Positions 39,020 through 46,376 of a stretch of DNA of 46,376 nt are shown here, piece after piece (position 1 is the first letter of the stretch; each line of letters starts with the position of its first letter). The stretch spans positions 1 to 46,376 of the forward strand of contig DATHJB010000061.1 of assembly GCA_035316325.1 (NCBI GenBank). The letters run 5' to 3'. The stretch comes from Acidimicrobiales bacterium. Its GTDB lineage: Bacteria; Actinomycetota; Acidimicrobiia; Acidimicrobiales; VFJN01. The position numbers and the translations under genes were made by a program. The notes under the pieces are model-generated. The model did not search any database, was not told where the DNA came from, and saw only the letters and a list, made by a program, of their open reading frames with translations.

Positions 39020-40711
39020 TCAGGAGAGTCGGTCGCGGAGGTCGCGCTTGAGGAACTTGCCGGCGGCGTTGCGGGGCAGGGGGTCGTCGAGGACGAGCCA
39101 GCGGGAGGGCACCTTGAACGGCGCCAGGCGCTCGCCCAGGAACGTCTCCAGCTCGCCGGTGTCGACCGTCGCCCCGTCCCGGGGTACGACCGCGGCGGCC
39201 ACCTCCTCGCCCAGGCGCTCGTGGGGCACGCCGAACACCGCGGCCTCGTGCACGCCCGGGAACTCGTAGATCGCCGCCTCGACCTCGGCGGAGTACACGT
39301 TCTCGCCGCCTCGCAGCACCATGTCCTTCACCCGGTCCTCCACGTAGACGAAGCCGTCCTCGTCGACGCGGCCCAGGTCGCCGGTGTGGAGCCAGCCGTC
39401 GACGATCGCCTCGGCGGTGGCGTCGGGCCGCTTCCAGTAGCCCCGGATGAGGTGCGGTCCCTTGAAGCAGATCTCGCCCCGCTCCCCGACCGGCAGCGCC
39501 CGGCCCGAGGGGTCCTGGATCGAGATCTCCAGGATCGGCACCGAGCGGCCGGTGCTGGTCGGATGGGTGACGTAGTCGTCACCGGAGTTCTGCGGCCCGT
39601 AGGCGTTGGTCTCGGTGAGGCCGTAGCCGATCGACGGGCGGCCCCGGGCGAACCCGGCCTCCACCCGGCGCACCAGCTCCGGGGGTGCCGGCGCCCCACC
39701 GCCACCCACGCTGACCAGTGACGACGTGTCGTACTCGCCGAACCGGGGGTGCTCCAGCAGGTCCCACGCCTGGGTGGGCACGCCCACGAAGTTGGTGACC
39801 CGCTCGGCCTGGATGTGCTCCAGCGCCTTGCCCGGGTCCCACTTGCGCATGATCACCAGCTTCAGCCCCGCCAGCACGCACGACAGCAACACCGCCACGC
39901 ACCCGGTCACGTGGAACAGCGGCACGATGAGGATGAACACCGTCGGCTGGGCGGCGATGTCCTCGGCGTCGGACGGGCTGCGCAGGCGCGCCACCGTCGA
40001 CCGGCAGGCGAACGCCATCAGCGACTGGGTGACGGCCCGGTGCGTCGACACCGCGCCCTTGGGACGGCCGGTGGTACCGGAGGTGTAGAGGATGGTGGCG
40101 TCGTCGTCGGTGCCGACGGCGACCTCGGGCATGGGCGCGCCCGGCTCGACCACGTCCTCCCAGCGGTGGGCGCCCTCGGGCACCGCGCCCTCCCGGCCCT
40201 CGCCCTCGCCGCCCCGGGCGACCACCAGGTCGATCCCCAGCCGGGCGCACGACGCCGCCGACCGCCGGGCCCGCTCGGGATCGGCCAGCAGCACCTTGGG
40301 GCCGGAGTCGTCGAGGGCGAAGTCGAGCTCGTCGGCGGTCCACCAGCCGTTGAGCGACACCGAGACGGCGCCCACCGACACCGCGGCGGCGAAGCCCACC
40401 ACCCACTCGGGCAGGTTGCGCATGGCGATCGCCACGCGGTCGCCCCGCTCCACCCCGAACCGCCCCACCAGCGTGGCCGCCAGGGCGTCGACCTCGGCCA
40501 TGAAGCGCTCGAACGTCCAGCGCTCGTCCTCGTAGACGAGGAACACCTGGTCGCCCCGGCTCCGGCACAAGCCGAACAGCGCGCCCAGAGTGGGCGGGGC
40601 GTGCTTGAACACGGTCTGCTCGATGCCCTCGACCACCACCTCGGTGGTCTCGAACACCGCACCCTCGGCGGTCGCCGTGGCGACGGCGTCGTCGTAGCTG
40701 AGGCCTGTCAC
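39020..40711 (-). CDS. Class I adenylate-forming acyl-CoA synthetase (FadD/AMP-binding)
   Basis: The product has 563 residues from GTG 40711. The AMP-binding core motifs are complete: TILYTSGTTGRPKGAV, then YGLTETNAYG, then LHTGDLGRVDEDGFVYVEDRVKDMVLRGGENVYSAEVE, and a C-terminal PRNAAGKFLKRDL with the catalytic Lys. This family activates fatty or aromatic acids to acyl-AMP and then acyl-CoA. A 32-bp perfect palindrome ends 13 nt upstream of the start. It might provide CoA-activated substrates to neighbouring lipid pathways, but it is not in an operon with the synthase. The exact acid is not predictable. Confidence 0.93.
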   Translation of the reverse strand: MTGLSYDDAVATATAEGAVFETTEVVVEGIEQTVFKHAPPTLGALFGLCRSRGDQVFLVYEDERWTFERFMAEVDALAATLVGRFGVERGDRVAIAMRNLPEWVVGFAAAVSVGAVSVSLNGWWTADELDFALDDSGPKVLLADPERARRSAASCARLGIDLVVARGGEGEGREGAVPEGAHRWEDVVEPGAPMPEVAVGTDDDATILYTSGTTGRPKGAVSTHRAVTQSLMAFACRSTVARLRSPSDAEDIAAQPTVFILIVPLFHVTGCVAVLLSCVLAGLKLVIMRKWDPGKALEHIQAERVTNFVGVPTQAWDLLEHPRFGEYDTSSLVSVGGGGAPAPPELVRRVEAGFARGRPSIGYGLTETNAYGPQNSGDDYVTHPTSTGRSVPILEISIQDPSGRALPVGERGEICFKGPHLIRGYWKRPDATAEAIVDGWLHTGDLGRVDEDGFVYVEDRVKDMVLRGGENVYSAEVEAAIYEFPGVHEAAVFGVPHERLGEEVAAAVVPRDGATVDTGELETFLGERLAPFKVPSRWLVLDDPLPRNAAGKFLKRDLRDRLS

Positions 40712-40723
40712 GGCGGCAAGCTA

Positions 40724-40755
40724 CCGGACCTGCCCCCGATCGGGGGCAGGTCCGG
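40724..40755. terminator. 32-bp perfect palindrome between subtilase and acyl-CoA synthetase genes
   Basis: The two 16-base halves (CCGGACCTGCCCCCGA and its exact complement) form a perfect uninterrupted palindrome. It sits 17 bp after the subtilase stop and 12 bp before the synthetase start on the same strand. A very stable hairpin terminator for the subtilase transcript is the simplest reading. With no U-tract and such closeness to the next start, an operator or a translation-blocking hairpin is also possible. Confidence 0.6.
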
Positions 40756-40772
40756 AACGAGGGTTGCTACCG

Positions 40773-43700
40773 CTACCGGCGCCGGTCGACGGTGATGTCG
40801 GACTTCACCACCGTGATGCCCGGCACCGTGTCGGCCGCCATCGACGACGTGACCGGGAACGTGCCCTGCGACTCGCCCCGCACGAACACGACGTAGGAGA
40901 AGGCGTCGCCCGGCTCCGCATCGGTGCTGGTGACCCGCAGGTCCTCCGTCGGGAGCGTGGCGACCATGTCGCCCTCGCCGAGCACGTTCTCGGCGCCGAC
41001 CAGGAAGTCCTGGCCGCCGTTGGTGGGCAGGTTCGCCGGGTCGTAGGCGTAGGTGATGTCCTCGACGCCGTTGATGCCGATCCAGGTCTGGAAGACCTGC
41101 AGGTCGGTGGTGCCGAAGACGTTCACCCGGTGCTCGACGACGATCCAGTCGCTCACCCCGTCGGTGAGGGTGGCCACGAAGATGCCGGCGGTGCCGGTGC
41201 CGTCGAGGTCGGTCCAGAACGGCGCCAACACGTTGTTGGGCCGGGCCGGGTCGGGACCGTCGGGCAGGTTGCAGCAGTTGTTGTCCTCGGTCGCCCCACC
41301 GCCGACCACGACGTAGCCGTTGGAGTCGACGCCGATCCGGCTCCACGTCTCACCCGCGAAGTCGAACGGTGCCGTGTTGAAGTTGACGATCTGCTCGTCG
41401 CCGACGGCGACCGGCGTGATGCCGAAGGTGTCGAGCGGCAGGTAGCCCGCCAGGCTGCCCGGATCGACCGCCGGGACGCCCGGACTGCGTCCGGCCAGCG
41501 GCACGTCGAGGGCCTGGGCGTTCCGGTTGTCGACCCAGTCGGCGTTGCCATCGGTGCCGGCGACCCGCAGGCCCCCGGTGACCTCGGTGAAGAGATCGGC
41601 CGTGGTGTCCTCGGCGCTGTTGTTCACCGCCTGGACGGTGCACGCCGAGGTGCCGCCCCGCTGGATCGGGTTCGGCGCACAGGTCTGCGTCAGCGACACT
41701 TCCGCCTGCTGCGGCACGAAGGCCACGGGCAGGTGCATGTCGGAGCCGCGCTGGGCGTCGATGTCGATCTGCCCGAACTGCTGCGGACCGGGGACCGGCG
41801 CCTCGATGGTGATGCTCAGCGTGGCGGTGCGTCCCGGGGCCAGCGTGAAGTTCTTCGGCGACACCGTGATCTTGGCACCGGAGGGCGCCGACGTGCTCAC
41901 GGTGAACCTCTGCCGCCGGCCGCTGACGTTCTCGACCACGCGGGTGGTGGAGAGCTCGCCCGGCATGACCGGGGCGTTCACGGACGGCAGGTTGAGGTGC
42001 ACGGCGTTGACCGGGTCGTTGCCGAGGGCGAAGAAGTTGTCGGCGGTCTCGTCGAACGACAGCGGCGCGGTGCCGGCGGTGCTCAGGTCGATGCGGCCGG
42101 CGCCCATGTCGAACGGATCGGCCGGGGTGACCTCGTCGTGCTTGACCACGTCGGTGACCGCGGTGGTCATGAGGGCCGACTTGATCTGGCCCGGCGTCCA
42201 GTCGGGGTGCAGGTCGGCCAGCAGGAGCGCCGCGCCCGCGGTGTGGGGCGACGACATCGACGTGCCGGCGATCGACTGGAAGAGATCGCCCGGCGGCGGG
42301 GCGCTGGCCAGCGGGTCACCGGGGAACGGCGAGGCGCCGGCCAGGATCTGCAGGCCGGGGGCGGTGACGTCGGGCTTGATGAACAGCCCGCCCGGACCAC
42401 GGGACGAGAACGCGGTCATCACGTCGCCCTGGCTCTCGGCCGCCTCGCCCCGGGCGAACGACCCCGTGACGCCGGTGTGGCCGTTGAGGAACGCCAGGAA
42501 GTCGGCACCGTCGGCCAGAGCGACCGTCGGGATCCAGTGGCTGTCGCTCATCATCTCCATGAGCGTCGGGTTGTAGAGGATCATCCCCTCGGCCCCGCCC
42601 TGCAGGACGTTGAAGCCCTTGAGCACCCGGTTCGGGCCGCGCTCGCAGGCCACGATCTTGCCGTCGAACAGGCCGGCGGGCGCCGGGGTGGTGCAGAGGG
42701 CGTTGTTGTACCCGGGGGCCGTCGCGGCGAGCACGACGGGCAGCGGCGAGTCGATGCCCTCACCGGTGATCGAGGTGCCGTCGACCGAGAACGTGTCGCC
42801 GTTGCCGGCCGTCAGGTTCAGAGTGGTGGTCCACTGACGGTTCTGGGAGGAAGCGCCGATGGTGGTGACCCACGGTGAGAGGTGGTTGGCGGTGCCCGCA
42901 CCGGGGCCCTCGTTGCCGGCCGAGGCCGACACGAGCACGCCCGCGGCGTAGGCATCCAGGAAGGCCAGCTCCGTGGAGTCGGAGAAGGGCTGGGTGCCAC
43001 CGGAGATCGAGTAGTTGATCACGTCGACGCCGTCGAGGATCGCCTGCTGCACGGCTCGCGTGGTGTCGGACGAGAAGCAGCCCCCCGGGCCGCAGACCTT
43101 GTACTCCATCACCCAGGCGCCGGGGGCGAGGCCGTGGATCGCGCCCCGGTCGACGCCCTGCACGGGCGACTCGTCGACGGCGTTGCCGGCCGACGTGGAC
43201 GCGGTGTGGGTGCCGTGGCCGTTGCTGTCGCGGGCGGTGCCCGCCAGCGGGTCGTCGCCCTGGAAGGCGTCGTAGTCGTCGGTGAAGTGGGCACCGCCGA
43301 TGAGCTTGTCCTGGCAGGCGAACACGTCGGCCGCCGGGGTCAGCGGGTTGTCGCCGTAGTTGCACTCGCGGGTGCCGCCGCCGGCAGGGGCGGGCGGGGC
43401 GGCGAGGTTGCCGAGGTCGGCGAACGACGGGTGCTCCGGCCAGACGCCGGTGTCGAGGTTGCCGTAGATCACGCCCTCGCCGGCGTTGTCGGTGGTGCCC
43501 AGGGCGTCGTACACCGCAGGAGCGCCGAGGAAGTCGGGGCTGTTGTCGGTGAGCACCTTGTTGAGGGCGTTCGCCTGGACCGCGACCACGCCGTCGACCT
43601 TCAGCAGGTCCTTCACCTTGTTGGCGGGCACGGTCGCCGACACGCCGCCGTAGACCACGTCGAGCGACGAGCCCACGTCGACCTGGGGCACGGCGGCCTC

Positions 43701-44087
43701 CAGGTCGGCAACGATCTCGGCCTTCCGGTCGTCGACGTAGCCCTGGTAGGCGCGCTCGGCCTGGGACCGCCCGGTGAGATCCTGGCCGGTGACCGACGGG
43801 CTGGTGGCGGCGAGGTCGTCGACGCCGCCCTGGTAGGTGGCGACCGAGTCGTAGTCGAGCTTGATCATCACCCGGGCCGACGCGGCGTCGGTGCGGGCGA
43901 CGAGGGCCTCGTCGCTCTGGGCGAGCTGGCTCGTGGGTGCCTTGTCGGCGGACACGACGTCCGTCGGTGTGAGCGTTCCGGCCGACGTGAAGTCGGGCGC
44001 CTCCTGCGACGCGCCCGGCGCCGCCAAGATCCCGAGCATCAGTGCGGCCGCGGTAACGAACCCGACGAACCGTGAGCGGTGTCCCAT
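40773..44087 (-). CDS. Secreted S8 subtilisin-like serine protease
   Basis: The 1104-residue product begins with a signal peptide (VGFVTAAALMLGILAAPGASQ) and an inhibitor-I9-like propeptide. The catalytic triad is clear: Asp212 in NLDTGVWPEH, His291 in NGHGTHTAST and Ser610 in GTSMSSPHTAG. The DNA between His and Ser encodes an extra PA-type insert, as in large plant- and lactocepin-like subtilases. Residues 640-830 resemble an fn3-like domain (TRVVENVSGRRQRFTVST), and the C-terminal 270 residues form an unassigned extracellular beta-rich region. AGGGGGAG precedes ATG 44087. It probably degrades extracellular protein. The 44088-44268 gap upstream holds TTGACC and TACGAT boxes at poor spacing and no gene. 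Confidence 0.93.
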   Translation of the reverse strand: MGHRSRFVGFVTAAALMLGILAAPGASQEAPDFTSAGTLTPTDVVSADKAPTSQLAQSDEALVARTDAASARVMIKLDYDSVATYQGGVDDLAATSPSVTGQDLTGRSQAERAYQGYVDDRKAEIVADLEAAVPQVDVGSSLDVVYGGVSATVPANKVKDLLKVDGVVAVQANALNKVLTDNSPDFLGAPAVYDALGTTDNAGEGVIYGNLDTGVWPEHPSFADLGNLAAPPAPAGGGTRECNYGDNPLTPAADVFACQDKLIGGAHFTDDYDAFQGDDPLAGTARDSNGHGTHTASTSAGNAVDESPVQGVDRGAIHGLAPGAWVMEYKVCGPGGCFSSDTTRAVQQAILDGVDVINYSISGGTQPFSDSTELAFLDAYAAGVLVSASAGNEGPGAGTANHLSPWVTTIGASSQNRQWTTTLNLTAGNGDTFSVDGTSITGEGIDSPLPVVLAATAPGYNNALCTTPAPAGLFDGKIVACERGPNRVLKGFNVLQGGAEGMILYNPTLMEMMSDSHWIPTVALADGADFLAFLNGHTGVTGSFARGEAAESQGDVMTAFSSRGPGGLFIKPDVTAPGLQILAGASPFPGDPLASAPPPGDLFQSIAGTSMSSPHTAGAALLLADLHPDWTPGQIKSALMTTAVTDVVKHDEVTPADPFDMGAGRIDLSTAGTAPLSFDETADNFFALGNDPVNAVHLNLPSVNAPVMPGELSTTRVVENVSGRRQRFTVSTSAPSGAKITVSPKNFTLAPGRTATLSITIEAPVPGPQQFGQIDIDAQRGSDMHLPVAFVPQQAEVSLTQTCAPNPIQRGGTSACTVQAVNNSAEDTTADLFTEVTGGLRVAGTDGNADWVDNRNAQALDVPLAGRSPGVPAVDPGSLAGYLPLDTFGITPVAVGDEQIVNFNTAPFDFAGETWSRIGVDSNGYVVVGGGATEDNNCCNLPDGPDPARPNNVLAPFWTDLDGTGTAGIFVATLTDGVSDWIVVEHRVNVFGTTDLQVFQTWIGINGVEDITYAYDPANLPTNGGQDFLVGAENVLGEGDMVATLPTEDLRVTSTDAEPGDAFSYVVFVRGESQGTFPVTSSMAADTVPGITVVKSDITVDRRR

Positions 44088-44268
44088 GCCTGTCTCCCCC
44101 TAGGGCCCAGATCGTCTCCGTCCACCTCAGAGACGGCACGCATCGTAATGCAGCGACTGCAACCCACCGCCAGGGTCAATCCATAAAAAGGTGCGAATTT
44201 CGCGGTCTTTCGCGCTGTCCGTCGTCCGATCGCACGATTCGCGGCTGATCTTCGATACGAACGGCCGG

Positions 44269-45108
44269 CTACCGCGGTGCGTCGACCGACATTTCGTTCA
44301 GTTGCGGCAGCACCGAGGTGGCCAACATGTCCAACGTACGGCGGGCGCTGGCGTCGTCGTGGCCGAGGACCATCGAGCAGTCGCCGACGCCCATCGCCGC
44401 GAAGCGGGCGAGGCCGTCGGCCAGCCGGTCGGCCGAACCGGTGAGGACGTGGCGGTCCACCTGCACGCCGTCGGGCACGTGGCCCGGCTCCCCCGCCTCG
44501 ACGTAGATGCGGTGCGCCAGCAGTCCGCCGCCCCCGTCGAACCACCGGGCGGCGAGGGGCGCCAGCTCGTCGGGCAGGGCGCGGGACGCCTGGTAGGGCA
44601 GGTCGCGGGCGAGGGCGAGGCGCATCGTGGCGGCGCCGCCGGCCAGCCAGATGGGTGGCCCGCCGGGTGTGTGGGGCGCGGGTGACAGCGGACCGTCGCC
44701 GGACAGCCGCTGCTGGAGGATGTGGAGGCGGAGGCGCAGCTCGGCGCCGCGACGCTCGGGATCGATGCGCCGGTACACCAGCTCGTCGGGCCAGAAGCCG
44801 GCCGCGACGGCCAGGACGAAGCGGCCCTCGGTGAGGTGGTCGAGCGTGGCCGCCTCCCGGGCCAGCCAGTCGACGTCGCGCAGCGGCAGCACCGCCGCGG
44901 TGATCCCGATCCGGGCGCCGGGGAAGCGACCCGACAGCCACGCCAGCTCGGTCAGCGACTCGAGGCCGCCCCGCCAGCCGGCGAAGTCGGGGCGGCGGAA
45001 CATGCCGTCGCCCAGCCACAGCGTGTCGATGCCGGCGGCGACCGCGGCGTCGGCGAACGCCAGGGTGCTCGCCCGGTCGGACCCGTACGGTGAGACGCCC
45101 AGCCGCAT
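44269..45108 (-). CDS. LLM-class, probably F420-dependent, oxidoreductase
   Basis: The 279-residue product follows the luciferase-like TIM barrel: MRLGVSPYGSDRASTLAFADAAVAAGIDTLWLGDGMF at the start (seen in pieces), IGITAAVLPLRDVDWLAREAATLDHLTEGRFVLAVAAGF as the cofactor-binding strand, and a C-terminal LTGSADRLADGLARFAAMGV. Actinobacterial members mostly use F420; FMN is the alternative. ATG 45108 lies 12 bp after the creatininase-like gene stop, so both are co-transcribed. It may oxidise or reduce a small nitrogen-containing substrate with its neighbours, but no substrate can be named. Confidence 0.88.
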   Translation of the reverse strand: MRLGVSPYGSDRASTLAFADAAVAAGIDTLWLGDGMFRRPDFAGWRGGLESLTELAWLSGRFPGARIGITAAVLPLRDVDWLAREAATLDHLTEGRFVLAVAAGFWPDELVYRRIDPERRGAELRLRLHILQQRLSGDGPLSPAPHTPGGPPIWLAGGAATMRLALARDLPYQASRALPDELAPLAARWFDGGGGLLAHRIYVEAGEPGHVPDGVQVDRHVLTGSADRLADGLARFAAMGVGDCSMVLGHDDASARRTLDMLATSVLPQLNEMSVDAPR

Positions 45109-45120
45109 CGATGTCGCCCG

Positions 45121-45891
45121 TCAGCCGGCCGGGAGGGTGAAGCGGGCGACCTCGGCGAGCGCGTCGCCCATGGTCGCCACGATGGCCTCGAACTGCTGCT
45201 TGCCCCGCTCGGCCGAGGCGCCGGTGGGGTCGCCGATCACGCCGCTGGGGCCGAAGTCGTCGGACGTCCAGCCGAAGGCGACGGGGCCGCCGAAGCGAAC
45301 GTGCCGGTAGGCGGACAGGCCCTCGGGGACGTGGCGGGTGGCGGCGCCCATGTCGACCAGGTCGGGCCGCAGGTGCAGCACCAGCGACGTCTCGCCCAGG
45401 CCGCCGTGGATGCCCATGCCCAGCTCCTCGATGGTCGATGCCCCACCCTGGTCGGGCGGCACGCCGGGGTGCAGCAGGAACGTCGACAGTCCGTGGTGCA
45501 GGCGCAGCTCCCGCAGGGCCACCGACAGCAGCGACGAGTTGCCGCCGTGCCCGTTCACGAACGCCAGCCGCCGGGTGGGCAGCATGGCGATCGAGCGGCC
45601 GACGTCGTTGAGCACCTTGAGCAGCGTCTCCGGGCCCAGCCACACCGTGCCCGGGCACCAGGCGTGCTCGTTCGACTTGCCGTACGCCAGCGGCGGGAGC
45701 ACCCACAGGTCGAGCTCGTCGCCCCGCTCGGCGACCACCGCGTCGACCACGCTCTCGGCGATCAGCAGGTCGGTCGACAGCGGGAGGTGCGGGCCGTGCT
45801 GCTCGACGGCGGCGATCGGCTGGATCACCACCGAGGCCGGGCTCAGCCGCTCGGCGATCTCGGGGGCCCGTAGGTCGGCGAGACGGCGCAT
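45121..45891 (-). CDS. Creatininase-family amidohydrolase (MftE-like fold)
   Basis: The 256-residue product has the metal-binding signatures of the creatininase family: AAVEQHGPHLPLSTD (Glu30, His32, Asp41), VNGHGGNSS near 115 and GIHGGLGETS near 160. These residues bind two metal ions in creatininase, in formamide hydrolases of riboflavin/F420 metabolism, and in the mycofactocin peptidase MftE. No mycofactocin precursor or radical-SAM gene is present in the window, so a cyclic amide or formamide hydrolase is at least as likely. It is the first gene of a two-gene operon with the LLM oxidoreductase and is divergent from an amidohydrolase. Confidence 0.88.
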   Translation of the reverse strand: MRRLADLRAPEIAERLSPASVVIQPIAAVEQHGPHLPLSTDLLIAESVVDAVVAERGDELDLWVLPPLAYGKSNEHAWCPGTVWLGPETLLKVLNDVGRSIAMLPTRRLAFVNGHGGNSSLLSVALRELRLHHGLSTFLLHPGVPPDQGGASTIEELGMGIHGGLGETSLVLHLRPDLVDMGAATRHVPEGLSAYRHVRFGGPVAFGWTSDDFGPSGVIGDPTGASAERGKQQFEAIVATMGDALAEVARFTLPAG

Positions 45892-45955
45892 CGCCCGGCA
45901 CGGTACCGGTGGCGTCCGGACGGCGGCCGGGACGAAACGAGGAGTTCACGCTGTC

Positions 45956-46376
45956 GTGACCTGGGGTCGGCATCCTTCGTGGGTGCTGCGGGTGACGGGT
46001 GCCGAGCTGGTGTGGACGGGGGTCCGGGAGGTGCCGGGCGGCGAGGTGCTGTGCGGCGACGACGGCCGGGTCGTGGGGTCGCTCGACGGCGGCGCGGCGG
46101 CGCTCGACGCCTCGGGGTGCGTGGTGACGCCGGGGCTGGTGAACGCCCACCACCACCTGCTGCAGTCGGCCTTCCGGACGTCGCCGGCGACCCGGCACGT
46201 CCCCATGTCCGAGTGGCTGGCGGCGATGGCGGCCGACTACCGGGCCGTGGGCGTCGACCAGGAGCTCGTGGGTGCCGCGGCGTCGGTGGGGCTGGCGGAG
46301 GCGCTGCTGTCCGGGGTCACGACCGTGGCCGACCACCACCTCACCTGGCCGGCGGGGTCGGTCGACGACGACGTGG
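45956..46376 (+). CDS. Amidohydrolase (TRZ/ATZ, 8-oxoguanine deaminase-like), N-terminal part
   Basis: The gene runs off the right edge. About 140 residues are visible: a beta-sandwich start (LRVTGAELVWTGVREVPGG, DGRVVGSL), then PGLVNAHHHLLQSAFR with the metal-binding HxH, and SEWLAAMAADYRAVG plus GVTTVADHH. This is the pattern of cytosine/8-oxoguanine deaminase and chlorohydrolase-type amidohydrolases. GTG 45956 is favoured because AGGAG lies about 11 nt upstream; GTG 45983 is an alternative closer to the conserved region. It is divergent from the creatininase-like gene, suggesting a small catabolic locus for a heterocyclic or amide compound. Confidence 0.85.
   Translation, partial: MTWGRHPSWVLRVTGAELVWTGVREVPGGEVLCGDDGRVVGSLDGGAAALDASGCVVTPGLVNAHHHLLQSAFRTSPATRHVPMSEWLAAMAADYRAVGVDQELVGAAASVGLAEALLSGVTTVADHHLTWPAGSVDDDV

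Noticed and set aside
45121-45891. Mycofactocin biosynthesis locus based on the MftE-like creatininase protein
   Set aside because: No MftA precursor, MftB or radical-SAM MftC gene is present in the window, and the family has other functions.

Overview
The window comes from a very GC-rich bacterial chromosome whose gene content points to Actinomycetota, possibly an Acidimicrobiia-like lineage. The evidence is third-codon GC bias, F420-type oxidoreductase families (LLM and PPOX), an HxlR regulator, GTG starts, and promoters whose -10 box (GATACT) lies only 4-7 nt before a start codon, as in leaderless actinobacterial mRNAs. The lineage is an inference. No rRNA, tRNA, CRISPR array, insertion sequence or phage gene was seen. 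No gap between genes exceeds about 210 bp.

Left flank (1-6.5 kb): a partial membrane O-acyltransferase, a membrane sensor-kinase-like protein, an AraC regulator divergent from an NmrA-like NAD(P)-binding protein, and an aminoglycoside-phosphotransferase-fold protein with altered metal-binding residues.

Core (6.5-34.4 kb): a large biosynthetic locus built around a Pfa/PUFA-like ('secondary lipid') iterative polyketide/fatty-acid synthase. A minus-strand operon (34356 to 19084) encodes a 2448-residue synthase (two nitronate-monooxygenase/enoyl-reductase barrels, KS, AT, two near-identical ACPs, KR), two FtsX-type permeases, a MacB/LolD-like ATPase with a 570-residue Pro-rich tail, a membrane-anchored zinc-ribbon methyltransferase and a UbiA prenyltransferase. 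A plus-strand operon (13569 to 19250) encodes a KS whose AT core is deleted, an AT-DH-degenerate PPTase protein, and a HAD phosphatase. A divergent minus-strand operon (13408 to 9341) encodes a free ACP, an alpha/beta hydrolase, a GT1 glycosyltransferase and two tandem methyltransferases. An SDR and a second membrane-anchored methyltransferase, paralogous to the first, lie at the left edge. Together the parts provide a full reductive chain-building cycle (KS, AT, KR, DH, ER, ACP), then probable release, glycosylation, methylation, prenyl transfer and export. A glycosylated or methylated long-chain lipid or polyketide placed in or across the membrane is the most economical reading, but the product is unknown.

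Right flank (34.5-46.4 kb): a PPOX-family protein, a MEDS-HATPase regulator, a TesB-like thioesterase coupled to a DHA2-type MFS exporter under a divergent HxlR regulator with a striking double operator, an acyl-CoA synthetase, a secreted subtilase, then an LLM monooxygenase plus creatininase-family pair facing a partial amidohydrolase.

The most unusual signal outside the genes is a set of four short palindromes (39-53 bp). Two sit between convergent genes. Two lie inside coding sequence, in frame and in the same phase, adding a similar 14-residue peptide to the AT-DH synthase subunit and to the UbiA prenyltransferase. They recall the in-frame palindromic elements of Rickettsia.
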